Shown: positions 38,691 through 48,300 of the stretch, piece by piece
Layout: each line of letters starts with the position of its first letter
Numbering within the stretch: the first letter of the stretch is position 1
Assembly (NCBI RefSeq): GCF_002849695.1
Contig: NZ_CP018937.1
Span: 5,022,001-5,086,000, forward strand
DNA length: 64,000 nt
Source: Bacteroides fragilis
GTDB taxonomy: Bacteria > Bacteroidota > Bacteroidia > Bacteroidales > Bacteroidaceae
Direction of reading: 5' to 3'
Notes under the pieces: generated by a model
Seen by the model: only the letters and a program-made list of their open reading frames with translations
The model's database searches: none
Told to the model about the DNA's origin: nothing
Program-made: the position numbers and the translations under genes

Positions 38691-41678
38691 ATGCTAAAAC
38701 AATTGCTAACCGCTGCGTTGCTGCTGGGTGCGGGTGCTCTTTGGGCTCAGCAAACAGCAGGACTCTTACCTGTACAGGAAGATGTACATTGCAATGAATG
38801 GGTAGAGCAAACGCTCTCCCGCATGAAACTGAAGGATAAGGTAGGGCAATTATTTGTTTATACCCTGGCTCCACGGACAGACAAAGATACTGAAAAATTA
38901 GTGGATAAACTGACCCGTAAGTTGAAAGTGGGTGCTTTCCTGTATTCCGAAGGAACGGTAGAAGGTCAGGCGAAATTGACCAACCGGGCACAAAGCCGGT
39001 CGAAAATTCCGTTAATGATTACTTTTGATGGTGAGTGGGGACTATCTATGCGATTGGAGAATACGCCTGTGTTTCCGCGTAATGCGGCATTGGGTTGCAT
39101 CAGTGATAATGCACTGATTGAAGCCTACGGGCAGGAAGTGGCACGTGAATTCCGGGAGATGGGTGTACATGTTAATTTTGCTCCGGATGCGGATGTCAAT
39201 ACCAATCCTGACAATCCGGTGATCCATGTGCGTTCGTTTGGTGAAAACCCGGAAGCGGTGGCTGAGAAAGTGATAGCTTATGGGCGTGGATTGGAGAGTG
39301 GTGGTATCTTGTCTGTTTCCAAACATTTTCCCGGACATGGTGATACGGACGTAGACTCTCACAAGGCGCTGCCTGCGGTCTATTACAATCGGGCACGTCT
39401 GGACAGTGTGGAACTATATCCTTTTAAACAGGCCATTCGGGCTGGTTTAGGTGGTATCATGGTAGGGCATTTGCAGGTTCCGGCTCTGGAACCTGATCGT
39501 ATAACTCCTTCTTCATTGTCGCGTAGCATTGTGACAGATGTGCTGCGAGGAGAGCTGGGATTCAATGGCTTGGTCTTTACTGATGCGCTTGCCATGAAAG
39601 GAGTAGCAAGCGAACCGGATGTGACGGTGAAGGCTCTGAAGGCGGGCAATGATATGGTATTGGTGCAACAAAATATAGAGAAAGCACAGCAGGATGTTCT
39701 GCAAGCCATTAAGGAAGGACGGCTCAGTATGGAAGAAGTAAATGCAAAATGTCGCAGGATCTTAACTTATAAGTACCGTTTGGGATTAAATAAGCGTCCT
39801 GTGATTTCAGTAGATGGGTTGAGTGATCGTATCAGCACTCCTGAGGCACGGGCTTTACTGACAAAACTCCGCACGTCAGCAGTGACCGTACTGGGGAACT
39901 ATTTCCGGATTCTACCTCTTGTTACTAAAGATGAAATAGCTGTATTGACGGTAGGTGGTGAAGGTAGTGATGCTTTGTTCATTGAAGAGTTACGCACCAG
40001 GCTGTCATTGAAAACATTCCGAATGGATAAAGATACGGGAGAGGAAGAACGCAAACGGATAGCAAAAGAACTTGGAAAACATCGGAGGGTCATTGTGAGT
40101 ATGACAATAAAAGATAAAGAAGCGGAAGAATATCGTCCGTTCTTTACAGACCTCAATCTTCAGGCTCCTGTAGTTTATGCTTTCTTTACTTCGTACCGGA
40201 CCCTGGTGACACTTGAAGAGGCTGTTGCCCGTTCGGCTGCTGTTGTACTGGCACATTCCGATGAAGCGGATTTGCAACGTTATGTAGCGGATGTGGTATT
40301 GGGTAAAGCTTCGGCGACAGGGCGTTTGTCTATGCGTATCGGAGAGACGTTTGCTGCCGGTTCAGGTGTAGATATAGTGCCCGGCATGACTGCCGGTACG
40401 GCTCCTGAAGATTATGGATTGAAATCGTACCGACTTCATCGTATAGACTCTGTAGTATCTGCCGGATTGGCTGCCAAAGCATTTCCCGGGTGTCAGGTAC
40501 TGGTATTGCGACATGGACAGCCTGTTTATGATAAATGCTTCGGCATTCATTCCGATACGGATAGTACCCCGGTACGTCCGACCGATCTTTTTGACCTTGC
40601 CTCTTTGACCAAGACAAGCGCTACACTATTGGCTGTGATGAAACTTTATGATCAGGGACAGTTGAAATTGACTGATCCTGCTTCTAAATATTTGCCTGCT
40701 TTACGGAATACGAACAAAAAGAATATTACCATTCGGGAGTTATTGTTGCATGAATCCGGCTTGGTTCCCTATATCCGTTTTTATCGCAACGCAATCGATG
40801 AATATTCAGTAACCGGTCCTTTTACACAAGGGTTTGTGGATGAATGGCATCATACACGTATGGGGGAATATACTTATGCCTGTTCGGATTTCAAGTTCAG
40901 GAGAGGGCTCGTCTCTGCAACAAAAACGCCGGAACATACGTTGAAAATAGCTGATGGAATGTGGCTGCACAGAAAGTTTAAAGCCGCAATGATGAAGAGT
41001 ATTGTTCAGTCGGAACTGGATCGTAAACGTTTTGTGTATAGTGATATCGGCTTTATTCTGTTACAGCAGGTGGTAGAATCCATAACCGGTCAAACGCTCG
41101 ATGCTTATTTGGCTGCTGAGTTTTATCGACCTATGGGGTTAGAACGTACGTTGTTCCAACCGTTAAACTGTTATAAGAAAACAGAAGTAATGCCGACTGC
41201 TACCAATGATTATTTGCGTCGGCAGAACCTTTGCGGATATGTGCATGATGAAGCGGCTGCCTTTATGGGAGGCGTGAGTGGCAATGCCGGATTATTTTCG
41301 ACAGCCTGCGAACTTGGAAAGATCTATCAGATGATTCTCAATGAAGGCGAACTGGACGGGAAGCGTTATCTCAGATCGGAAACCTGCCGTGCATTTACTA
41401 TGGGAAAATCTGCTGTCAGCCATCGTGGATTAGGATATGACAAGCCTAACTTGAATGATCCGAAAGCAAATGCCTGTGCACCTTCGGCACCGGCCTCTGT
41501 TTACGGACATACTGGATTTACCGGTACTTGTGCTTGGGTGGATCCGGAAAATGACTTGGTTTATATCTTTCTGAGTAACCGTCTCTGTCCCGATTCCTGG
41601 AATGGAAAGTTGAATAGCATGAAGATTAGGCAAGGGATACAGGAAGTGATTTATCAGTCATTATATACAACAGAATAG
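38691..41678 (+). CDS. GH3 (NagZ-type) fused to a serine beta-lactamase-like hydrolase, copy 1
   Basis: 995 residues with a signal peptide ending GALWAQ. Residues about 40-370 form a GH3 beta-N-acetylglucosaminidase barrel: KHFPGHGDTDVDSH (211-224) is the NagZ catalytic loop and Asp298 in FTDALAMKG the likely nucleophile. A middle sandwich-like domain (380-570) follows. Residues 575-990 form a class C beta-lactamase/D-alanyl esterase fold with Ser638-x-x-Lys641 in ASLTKTSATLL and a Tyr in the YSDIGFILL motif. A muropeptide-processing role, cutting both glycan and peptide or ester bonds, is inference. Followed by a close paralogue 23 bases later. Confidence 0.88.
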   Translation: MLKQLLTAALLLGAGALWAQQTAGLLPVQEDVHCNEWVEQTLSRMKLKDKVGQLFVYTLAPRTDKDTEKLVDKLTRKLKVGAFLYSEGTVEGQAKLTNRAQSRSKIPLMITFDGEWGLSMRLENTPVFPRNAALGCISDNALIEAYGQEVAREFREMGVHVNFAPDADVNTNPDNPVIHVRSFGENPEAVAEKVIAYGRGLESGGILSVSKHFPGHGDTDVDSHKALPAVYYNRARLDSVELYPFKQAIRAGLGGIMVGHLQVPALEPDRITPSSLSRSIVTDVLRGELGFNGLVFTDALAMKGVASEPDVTVKALKAGNDMVLVQQNIEKAQQDVLQAIKEGRLSMEEVNAKCRRILTYKYRLGLNKRPVISVDGLSDRISTPEARALLTKLRTSAVTVLGNYFRILPLVTKDEIAVLTVGGEGSDALFIEELRTRLSLKTFRMDKDTGEEERKRIAKELGKHRRVIVSMTIKDKEAEEYRPFFTDLNLQAPVVYAFFTSYRTLVTLEEAVARSAAVVLAHSDEADLQRYVADVVLGKASATGRLSMRIGETFAAGSGVDIVPGMTAGTAPEDYGLKSYRLHRIDSVVSAGLAAKAFPGCQVLVLRHGQPVYDKCFGIHSDTDSTPVRPTDLFDLASLTKTSATLLAVMKLYDQGQLKLTDPASKYLPALRNTNKKNITIRELLLHESGLVPYIRFYRNAIDEYSVTGPFTQGFVDEWHHTRMGEYTYACSDFKFRRGLVSATKTPEHTLKIADGMWLHRKFKAAMMKSIVQSELDRKRFVYSDIGFILLQQVVESITGQTLDAYLAAEFYRPMGLERTLFQPLNCYKKTEVMPTATNDYLRRQNLCGYVHDEAAAFMGGVSGNAGLFSTACELGKIYQMILNEGELDGKRYLRSETCRAFTMGKSAVSHRGLGYDKPNLNDPKANACAPSAPASVYGHTGFTGTCAWVDPENDLVYIFLSNRLCPDSWNGKLNSMKIRQGIQEVIYQSLYTTE

Positions 41679-41701
41679 CTAATGGCTTTTTACAATATAG
41701 A

Positions 41702-44700
41702 ATGAAAAGAAGATATTTATTTGCTGGTTTAGTCGTATCAGCGTTTTTTGTGGTAGGGGCGAAAACTCCTACTTTAAAAGATACTCCTATTGGTGAGAAC
41801 TTTCATGCTCCTCCCGGTGTATCTGCTCCTATAGAACCTTTATTGCTTTATCAGGCCTCTCAGGACGAAAAATGCCGTCACTGGGTCGATTCTGTTTACA
41901 AGCGGATGAGTTTGAAAGAAAAGGTTGGCCAATTGTTCATTTATACCATTGCACCTGTGCAGACCAAACGGAATATGCAGTTGTTGCGTGATGCCGTTCA
42001 TACCTATAAAGTCGGTGGATTACTCTTTTCCGGTGGAAAGATACAGAATCAAGCTACACTGACCAACGAAGCGCAACGGATGGCACGCTGTCCGTTGCTG
42101 ATAACCTTCGATGGTGAGTGGGGACTTTCCATGCGTTTACGCGGTACTCCTGTTTTTCCGAGAAATATGGTATTAGGATGTATTCAGGATAATCGGCTGA
42201 TCTATGAGTATGGACGGGAAATGGCTCGCCAGTGTCGTGAACTGGGAGTACAGGTGAATTTTGCTCCGGTGGCTGACGTAAATATCAATCCGGATAATCC
42301 GGTTATCAACACCCGTTCGTTCGGTGAAGGTCCGATGCAGGTAGCCGACAAGGTGATTGCTTATGCTTCGGGGCTGGAGAGTGGAAAAGTCCTTTCGGTT
42401 TGCAAGCATTTCCCGGGACATGGTGATACGGACGTGGACTCACACAAAGCATTGCCCGTATTGCCTTTTACACGTGAACGTCTGGACAGTGTAGAACTAT
42501 ATCCGTTTAAAGAGGCTATCCGTGCCGGAGTCAGTGGTATGATGGTGGGGCACTTACAGGTTCCTGTAATCGAACCAATCGGTGGATTGCCCTCATCTTT
42601 ATCGCGCAATGTGGTTTATGGTTTGCTGACCGAGGAATTGGCTTTTAAGGGACTTATTTTTACGGATGCGCTTGCTATGAAAGGGGTTTCCGGTAATCAG
42701 AGTGTCTGTCTGCAAGCCTTGAAAGCCGGAAATGATATGGTATTGGCTCCCCGCAGGCTAAAGGAAGAGATAGATGCTGTATTGGCAGCGGTGGAAAAAG
42801 GAGAACTTCCGGAAGAGGAAATTGATGCAAAATGTCGGAAAATACTCACTTATAAATACATTTTAGGTCTAAAGGATAAACCTTTTGTGAGACTATCGGG
42901 GTTGGGGGCTCGTATTAATACGCCTCAGACACGTGATTTGATTCGCAGGCTAAATCTGGCTGCAATTACAGTGTTGAATAATAAAGGAGGTGTATTGCCT
43001 CTGCATCCCGACCTGAAAGAGGTAGCTATATTGAATGTCGGTGATGGCGGGAAAACAGAACCTTTTGACCGCGAAATAAAGAAGTATATTCCATTTGCGC
43101 GTTTTCAATTGCGTAAAGATTTGCCGGAGGCCGAACAGCAGAAACTGCGTGATTCTCTTGCTGCTTATCGCCGCGTTATTGTTACTGTTACCGAGCAGCG
43201 CCTTGCTCCTTACCAATCATTTTTTGCCCGGTTTGCTCCGGAAGCTCCTGCAATTTATGTATTCTATACTCCTGCTAAATCCATGTTGCAGATCCAGCGG
43301 GCTGTATCGGCGGCTGAGGCTGTGCTACTGGCTCATGCTCCTCATGATGATGTTCAGGAACGTGTGGCTGATATACTTTTTGGCAAAGCGACAGCAGACG
43401 GAAGGCTATCTGCCAGTGTAGGTGGATTGTTTTCAGCCGGTTCGGGAGTGACGATCACGCCGCATACGCCTTTCCATTTTGTACCCGAAGAATATGGTCT
43501 GAAATCGGAAGTGCTAAGTCGCATCGATTCAATTGCTTTGGAAGGTATTAAAGAAGGAGCTTATCCCGGTTGCCAGATACTGGTAATGAAGGATGGCAAG
43601 ACTTTATATGACCGATGTTTCGGGCACCATACAGATAAGCATAGTGAAAAAGTGAAACCGACCGATCTTTATGATCTGGCTTCACTGTCAAAAACAACAG
43701 GTACATTGTTGGCTGTAATGAAGCTCTATGATAAAGGGTGCTTTAATCTGACTGATAAAGTGTCTGATTATCTGCCTTTCTTGCGTAAGACGAATAAGGA
43801 GAATCTGACCATTCGTGAACTACTCTTGCACCAATCGGGGTTACCTTCCGGATTAGTCTTCTATCAGGAAGCTATTGATAAGAAAAGTTATAAAGGTTCG
43901 TTGTTCAAGCAGTCAAAGGATGCTTTGCATACGGTACGGTTAGGTGCTCGTACTTGGGGAAATCCGAGGTTCCGGTTCAATAAAGGGATGGCAGCCGAGA
44001 CGAAAAGCGGAGACTGTATCCTTCAGGTTTGCGATAGTCTATGGTTGAATCAGTCGTTCAGGGAAGAGATGCAGAGAAAAATTGCAGAAGTACCGTTAAA
44101 GGATAAGAATTACCGTTACAGTGATATCGGATTTATCTTGTTGCAGATGCTTGCAGAAGAGTTAAGTGGTAAACCATTGGATGAATATCTGTGGCAGGAG
44201 TTCTACAAACCGATGGGGCTGGAGCGTACTGCATATTTGCCATTGCGCTACTTCGAAAAGAAAGAGATTGTACCTTCTGCTGTAGACCGTTTCCTCCGTA
44301 AGACCACTTTGCAAGGTTTTGTACATGATGAGTCGGCCGCATTTCAGGGAGGTATTTCAGGAAACGCCGGACTTTTTTCTACAGCTCGTGAGGTTGGTAA
44401 GGTCTATCAGATGTTACTTAATGGTGGTGAGCTGGATGGACGGCGTTATTTAAGTAAAGAGACTTGTGCTTTGTTCACTACCGATAAATCTAAAATCAGC
44501 CGCCGTGGTCTGGGCTTTGATAAACCGGATGTGGTGAATGAAAGTAAAAGCCCGTGTGCTGTTTCTGCTCCTGCTTCTGTATATGGGCATACCGGATTTA
44601 CAGGAACCTGTGCCTGGGTAGATCCGGATAATGGTTTGGTTTATGTGTTTCTGAGCAATCGTACCTATCCCGATGCTTGGGTTAACAAATTATCTAAAAT

Positions 44701-44749
44701 GGCAATACGGGAAAAAATTCAGGAAACCATTTATGAGGCGATGAAGTAG
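41702..44749 (+). CDS. GH3 (NagZ-type) fused to a serine beta-lactamase-like hydrolase, copy 2
   Basis: 1,015 residues, alignable to copy 1 along the whole length. It has an N-terminal signal/anchor (YLFAGLVVSAFFVVGAKTP) and a longer proline-containing linker before the GH3 domain. The catalytic loop is KHFPGHGDTDVDSH (235-248), the likely nucleophile Asp322 in FTDALAMKG, and the serine site DLASLSKTTGTLL. Clear divergence (the copies differ at many positions) shows an old tandem duplication, so both probably have distinct substrates or locations. Last gene of the operon that began at 36953. Confidence 0.87.
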   Translation: MKRRYLFAGLVVSAFFVVGAKTPTLKDTPIGENFHAPPGVSAPIEPLLLYQASQDEKCRHWVDSVYKRMSLKEKVGQLFIYTIAPVQTKRNMQLLRDAVHTYKVGGLLFSGGKIQNQATLTNEAQRMARCPLLITFDGEWGLSMRLRGTPVFPRNMVLGCIQDNRLIYEYGREMARQCRELGVQVNFAPVADVNINPDNPVINTRSFGEGPMQVADKVIAYASGLESGKVLSVCKHFPGHGDTDVDSHKALPVLPFTRERLDSVELYPFKEAIRAGVSGMMVGHLQVPVIEPIGGLPSSLSRNVVYGLLTEELAFKGLIFTDALAMKGVSGNQSVCLQALKAGNDMVLAPRRLKEEIDAVLAAVEKGELPEEEIDAKCRKILTYKYILGLKDKPFVRLSGLGARINTPQTRDLIRRLNLAAITVLNNKGGVLPLHPDLKEVAILNVGDGGKTEPFDREIKKYIPFARFQLRKDLPEAEQQKLRDSLAAYRRVIVTVTEQRLAPYQSFFARFAPEAPAIYVFYTPAKSMLQIQRAVSAAEAVLLAHAPHDDVQERVADILFGKATADGRLSASVGGLFSAGSGVTITPHTPFHFVPEEYGLKSEVLSRIDSIALEGIKEGAYPGCQILVMKDGKTLYDRCFGHHTDKHSEKVKPTDLYDLASLSKTTGTLLAVMKLYDKGCFNLTDKVSDYLPFLRKTNKENLTIRELLLHQSGLPSGLVFYQEAIDKKSYKGSLFKQSKDALHTVRLGARTWGNPRFRFNKGMAAETKSGDCILQVCDSLWLNQSFREEMQRKIAEVPLKDKNYRYSDIGFILLQMLAEELSGKPLDEYLWQEFYKPMGLERTAYLPLRYFEKKEIVPSAVDRFLRKTTLQGFVHDESAAFQGGISGNAGLFSTAREVGKVYQMLLNGGELDGRRYLSKETCALFTTDKSKISRRGLGFDKPDVVNESKSPCAVSAPASVYGHTGFTGTCAWVDPDNGLVYVFLSNRTYPDAWVNKLSKMAIREKIQETIYEAMK

Positions 44750-44974
44750 AATTAATCATTACATATGCCAGCGTATTATAAGTCAACTCTTGGTGAGGAG
44801 GTATCTCACTGAGATTTGATTTATAATGCTTTATGATTCATGATGTTTTGTGCTTTGATATTTTTATTTAGTACTATAACTCCACCGTGATAGCTTCTGA
44901 CAAATGTGAATAGCATTCTTTTAATGTAAATAATTTAGCCTGAGATGGGTGTGGGATAGAGAAAAGTATTAAAA

Positions 44975-45058
44975 TCAATAGTAAAAAGAGCATTCTCTTC
45001 TAAGTTCTATCAGAACTTTCCGAAAGGAGTTAGGGGAAATTGGGGAACATTTTCTCAT
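44975..45058 (-). CDS. 27-residue ORF formed in the OFF orientation of the invertible segment
   Basis: On the minus strand, the ATG at 45058 opens MRKCSPISPNSFRK, passes through the left repeat (VLIEL) and runs on as RRECSFYY to a stop at 44975. It is the start of the SusC gene joined to the wrong flank. It is probably only a by-product of the OFF orientation. A promoter lies upstream at 45212-45182. Confidence 0.5.
   Translation of the reverse strand: MRKCSPISPNSFRKVLIELRRECSFYY
45002..45018 (+). repeat. Left crossover site of the invertible segment
   Basis: AAGTTCTATCAGAACTT. It is itself a palindrome (AAGTTCT/AGAACTT) around a 3-base asymmetric centre ATC, the form expected of a site for a site-specific recombinase. 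It matches the reverse complement of the right site at 16 of 17 positions; the match ends sharply on both sides. Confidence 0.85.
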
Positions 45059-45181
45059 AAGTATTAATATTTAATTGGTTTTGAGATAGCAATATAGGAT
45101 CTGTTTGGAATCGGTTAAATATATGTTTGTTTACTATCCTAATCCTATTTTTCTACCTGTATTAGATTTAACTTTCGCAGA

Positions 45182-45212
45182 CAAAGTTAACTCTATTTTT
45201 TATAAATACAAT
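45182..45212 (-). promoter_or_regulatory. Promoter inside the invertible segment
   Basis: On the minus strand, ATTG (45212-45209), 19 bases, TAACTTTG (45189-45182). As drawn it fires left, away from SusC; after inversion it fires right into SusC, with a leader of about 117 bases before the ATG. Confidence 0.7.
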
Positions 45213-45321
45213 AAACAATACTAAAAAATAATATAAAAGAAGTCCCCTGTTGGAGTGAATGTTTCCCCAATATGAATCAAAAAGTAATATAAAATGAAAA
45301 TGGATGATTACATATTGTTTT

Positions 45322-45338
45322 AAGTTCTGATAGGACTT
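45322..45338 (-). repeat. Right crossover site of the invertible segment
   Basis: AAGTTCTGATAGGACTT, inverted relative to the left site with one mismatch. It lies within the SusC reading frame and encodes part of the signal peptide (K-VLIGL), so recombination here joins alternative upstream sequence to the protein start. Confidence 0.85.
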
Positions 45339-48300
45339 GGCATTTCTGCCGGCCTACTCTCTCCGAACCATGTGTTCGCTACGTCTTTAGAGACTTATGA
45401 GAACCAGTCTGTTGCTGCCATTCAGCAAGCAAGGAAGATTACCGGTACTGTAACCGATGCTGCCGGTGAACCGGTCATTGGTGCTACTGTCCTGGAAAAG
45501 GGTAATGCTTCCAATGGTACAATTACCGATATTAATGGTAAATTCTCTCTTTCTGTTTCGGGCAATGCCGTAATCAGTATTTCGTATATAGGATACATAA
45601 CGCAAAATATTAAGATAACCAATCAGAGCTCACTCAAAGTGATATTGATGGATGATACCCAAGCACTGGAAGAAGTGGTAGTGGTAGGCTATGGCTCTCA
45701 GAAGAAAGCGAATCTGACCGGTGCCGTATCTTCAGTCAAAATGGATGAGGTATTAGGTGACCGTCCTATCTTGAATGCATCCGATGCTCTTCAGGGAGCT
45801 GTCCCGGGATTGTTTGTTTCTAACGGAGGTAATGCTCCCGGAACAAGTAAATCTTTCCAGATTCGTGGTGCCTATTCTGTCGGCGTCAAGAACTCGGACG
45901 GTTCATATGGTAATACCATTAAGCCACTGGTACTGATCGATAATGTGGAAGGTGATCTTGACATGGTCAATCCGGAAGATATCGAGTCAATCAGTGTATT
46001 GAAAGATGCTGCTTCTGCGGCAATCTATGGTGCACGTGCTGCCGGTGGTGTAATTGTTGTCACAACCAAACGTCCCAAAGGTGCCGCTAAATTCTCATTG
46101 AATTACAATAATAACTTTGCTTTCGGAACAGCTGTCAACCTGCCTAAGCAAGCTCCGTTGATGGATTATCTGCAAGCTTATCTGGATTGCGGATATTCGG
46201 ATGCCTATTGGTCGCTCGGTTCGCCAAGTGTCAGTAAATGGATGGAGTATCTCAGTGAATACCAGAAAAATCCGTCTGCTTTCAATACGGTAGGTGATGG
46301 TATCTATATGGATGAATCCGGTGTACCTTATTATCTGAATGAGAAAGACCTCTATAAAAACTTTATGGAGACCAGCTTCCAGATGACCCATAATATTTCG
46401 GCCTCCGGAGGTACGGACAAGCTCCGTTATCGTATTTCGGGAGGATATACTTCAAACGATGGTGTGTTGATATCCGATCGTGATAAGTTTGAGCGTATGA
46501 ACATCAACACCTTTATTTCGGCCGATGTGACTAATTGGTTTACTCAGGAAGTGACAATGAGCTATGCTCACAGTTTGCAAACTTCACCTGGTGGAATGGG
46601 TGGTGTGTATAACACCCGTTTGATTTCATACTATCCCGAAGGAGATTTGCCGGCATCGGTTAATACTTTGGCAAACGAAGACCTTCCTTTGTTTACCCCG
46701 CGGAATCAGATTTTACTGTCGAACCCGGTAAACAACAATAATGATAATCCACGTATCTTCTTGAAATCCATTCTGAAACCGCTTAAAGGGCTGGAAGCAG
46801 TATTTGAGTATACGTTCGATAAAAACATTTATGATTATCATTGGTATACAGGGCAGTATGATTATACCACTATCCAGGGAGGAAGCTCTAAATCTTTTGT
46901 AGACGATTATCTGAGAAAATACAAACAGCATACGAATTATAATGCTATCAACGTGTATGCTACGTATAGTAAGAACTTTGGCAGTCATAATTTTAAAGTA
47001 ATGGCCGGATTCAATCAGGAATCGAGCTATCAAGAGACTTTGGATGCCTACTCATACAATCAAGCTGTGATTGATGTGCCGGCAATGGGCTCCGGAACCG
47101 GAACCATCAAGACTACTGACTCATATAGTGAGTATGCTGTACGTGGTGGCTTTTTCAGGGTTAACTATAACTATCAGGACAAATATTTGCTGGAAGTAAA
47201 CGGGCGCTATGACGGTTCTTCCAAATTCCCGAAGAGTTCCCGTTTTGGCTTCTTCCCTTCAGTGTCAGCCGGCTGGCAGATAGCACAGGAGAAGTTTATG
47301 GAGTCTACACGTAACTGGTTGGATGGGTTGAAAGTCCGTGCATCATATGGTGTTATTGGTAACCAGAATGTGAATCCATATACATTCACTCCGACCATGA
47401 GTGTCAGCAATAAGTCTACCTCCTGGATTATCGATAATACGTATGTTACCTCTATCAGCTCGTTGCCTGCATTGGTAAGCCAGAATTTTACCTGGGAAAA
47501 AGTAGGTACGGTCAATGTCGGACTGGACGTGAATCTATTCAATAATCGCCTGAATGGTGTATTTGAATGGTATCAGCGTAATACTAACGGTATGCTTGCT
47601 CCGGGCGTACAGTTGCCTGCTGTTGTAGGTGCCAGTGCTCCTTACCAAAATACGGCCGATATGCGTACCCGAGGTTGGGAACTGAGCCTGAACTGGCGCG
47701 ACCAGATCGGTAAAGTAGGATATCGTCTTGGTTTTAACCTCTCTGATTATAAGTCGAAAATTACCAAATACGATGACAATGCGGCCACTAAACTGTTAAG
47801 CAGTTTCTATCCCGGACAGGTGATGGGTGAAATATGGGGTTATGTAGCAGACGGCTATTATACAGTAGATGATTTTGAAGATACTTCGTCTTGGAAACTG
47901 AAGGAAGGCATAACTTCGATTAATGGTTATAACGTCCGTCCGGGTGATGTGAAATTCAAAAATCTTCGTGATGATGAAAGTTCTACTAATGTTATTACAA
48001 GCGGTGACAACACATTCGATAATCCGGGTGACCGCAAAGTGATTGGTAATACGACTCCGCGTTATCAGTATGGTATTAATCTGGGAGCCAACTATGCCGG
48101 TTTCGACCTGAATGTTATCTTGCAGGGAACCGGAAAACGTGATTACTGGATCTCGAATGTTCTGACTTTCCCGATGAACGGTGATAACTTTATTCCTCTA
48201 TTCGATGGGCTGGGTGACTATTGGAAGCCGAAAGACCCGGATAACGGTGACTGGACAGCAGTTAATCCGAATGCTAAGTATCCCCGTCTGTATGGTAACC

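Larger units (their letters stand above)
45002..45338. other. Invertible DNA segment controlling the SusC/SusD/sulfatase operon (drawn in OFF state)
   Basis: The 17-base sites at 45002-45018 and 45322-45338 bound 303 bases. As drawn, the SusC frame enters the segment and meets TAA at 45321-45323. Inverting the interior places the reverse complement of 45019-45058 directly before the right site. This gives ATG, thirteen further codons (RKCSPISPNSFRK) and then, in the same frame, VLIGLGISAGLLS and PNHVFA of the SusC signal peptide. The promoter at 45182-45212 then points into SusC. No recombinase gene lies in the window, so it must act from elsewhere. Inversion-controlled surface proteins are established in B. 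fragilis. Confidence 0.9.

Noticed and set aside
45294..45323. Start of SusC at the ATG at 45294 with a nonsense mutation
   Set aside because: The frame MKMDDYILF then stop is short and acidic, and is explained as flanking sequence of the OFF orientation. Inversion gives a full signal peptide without any mutation.
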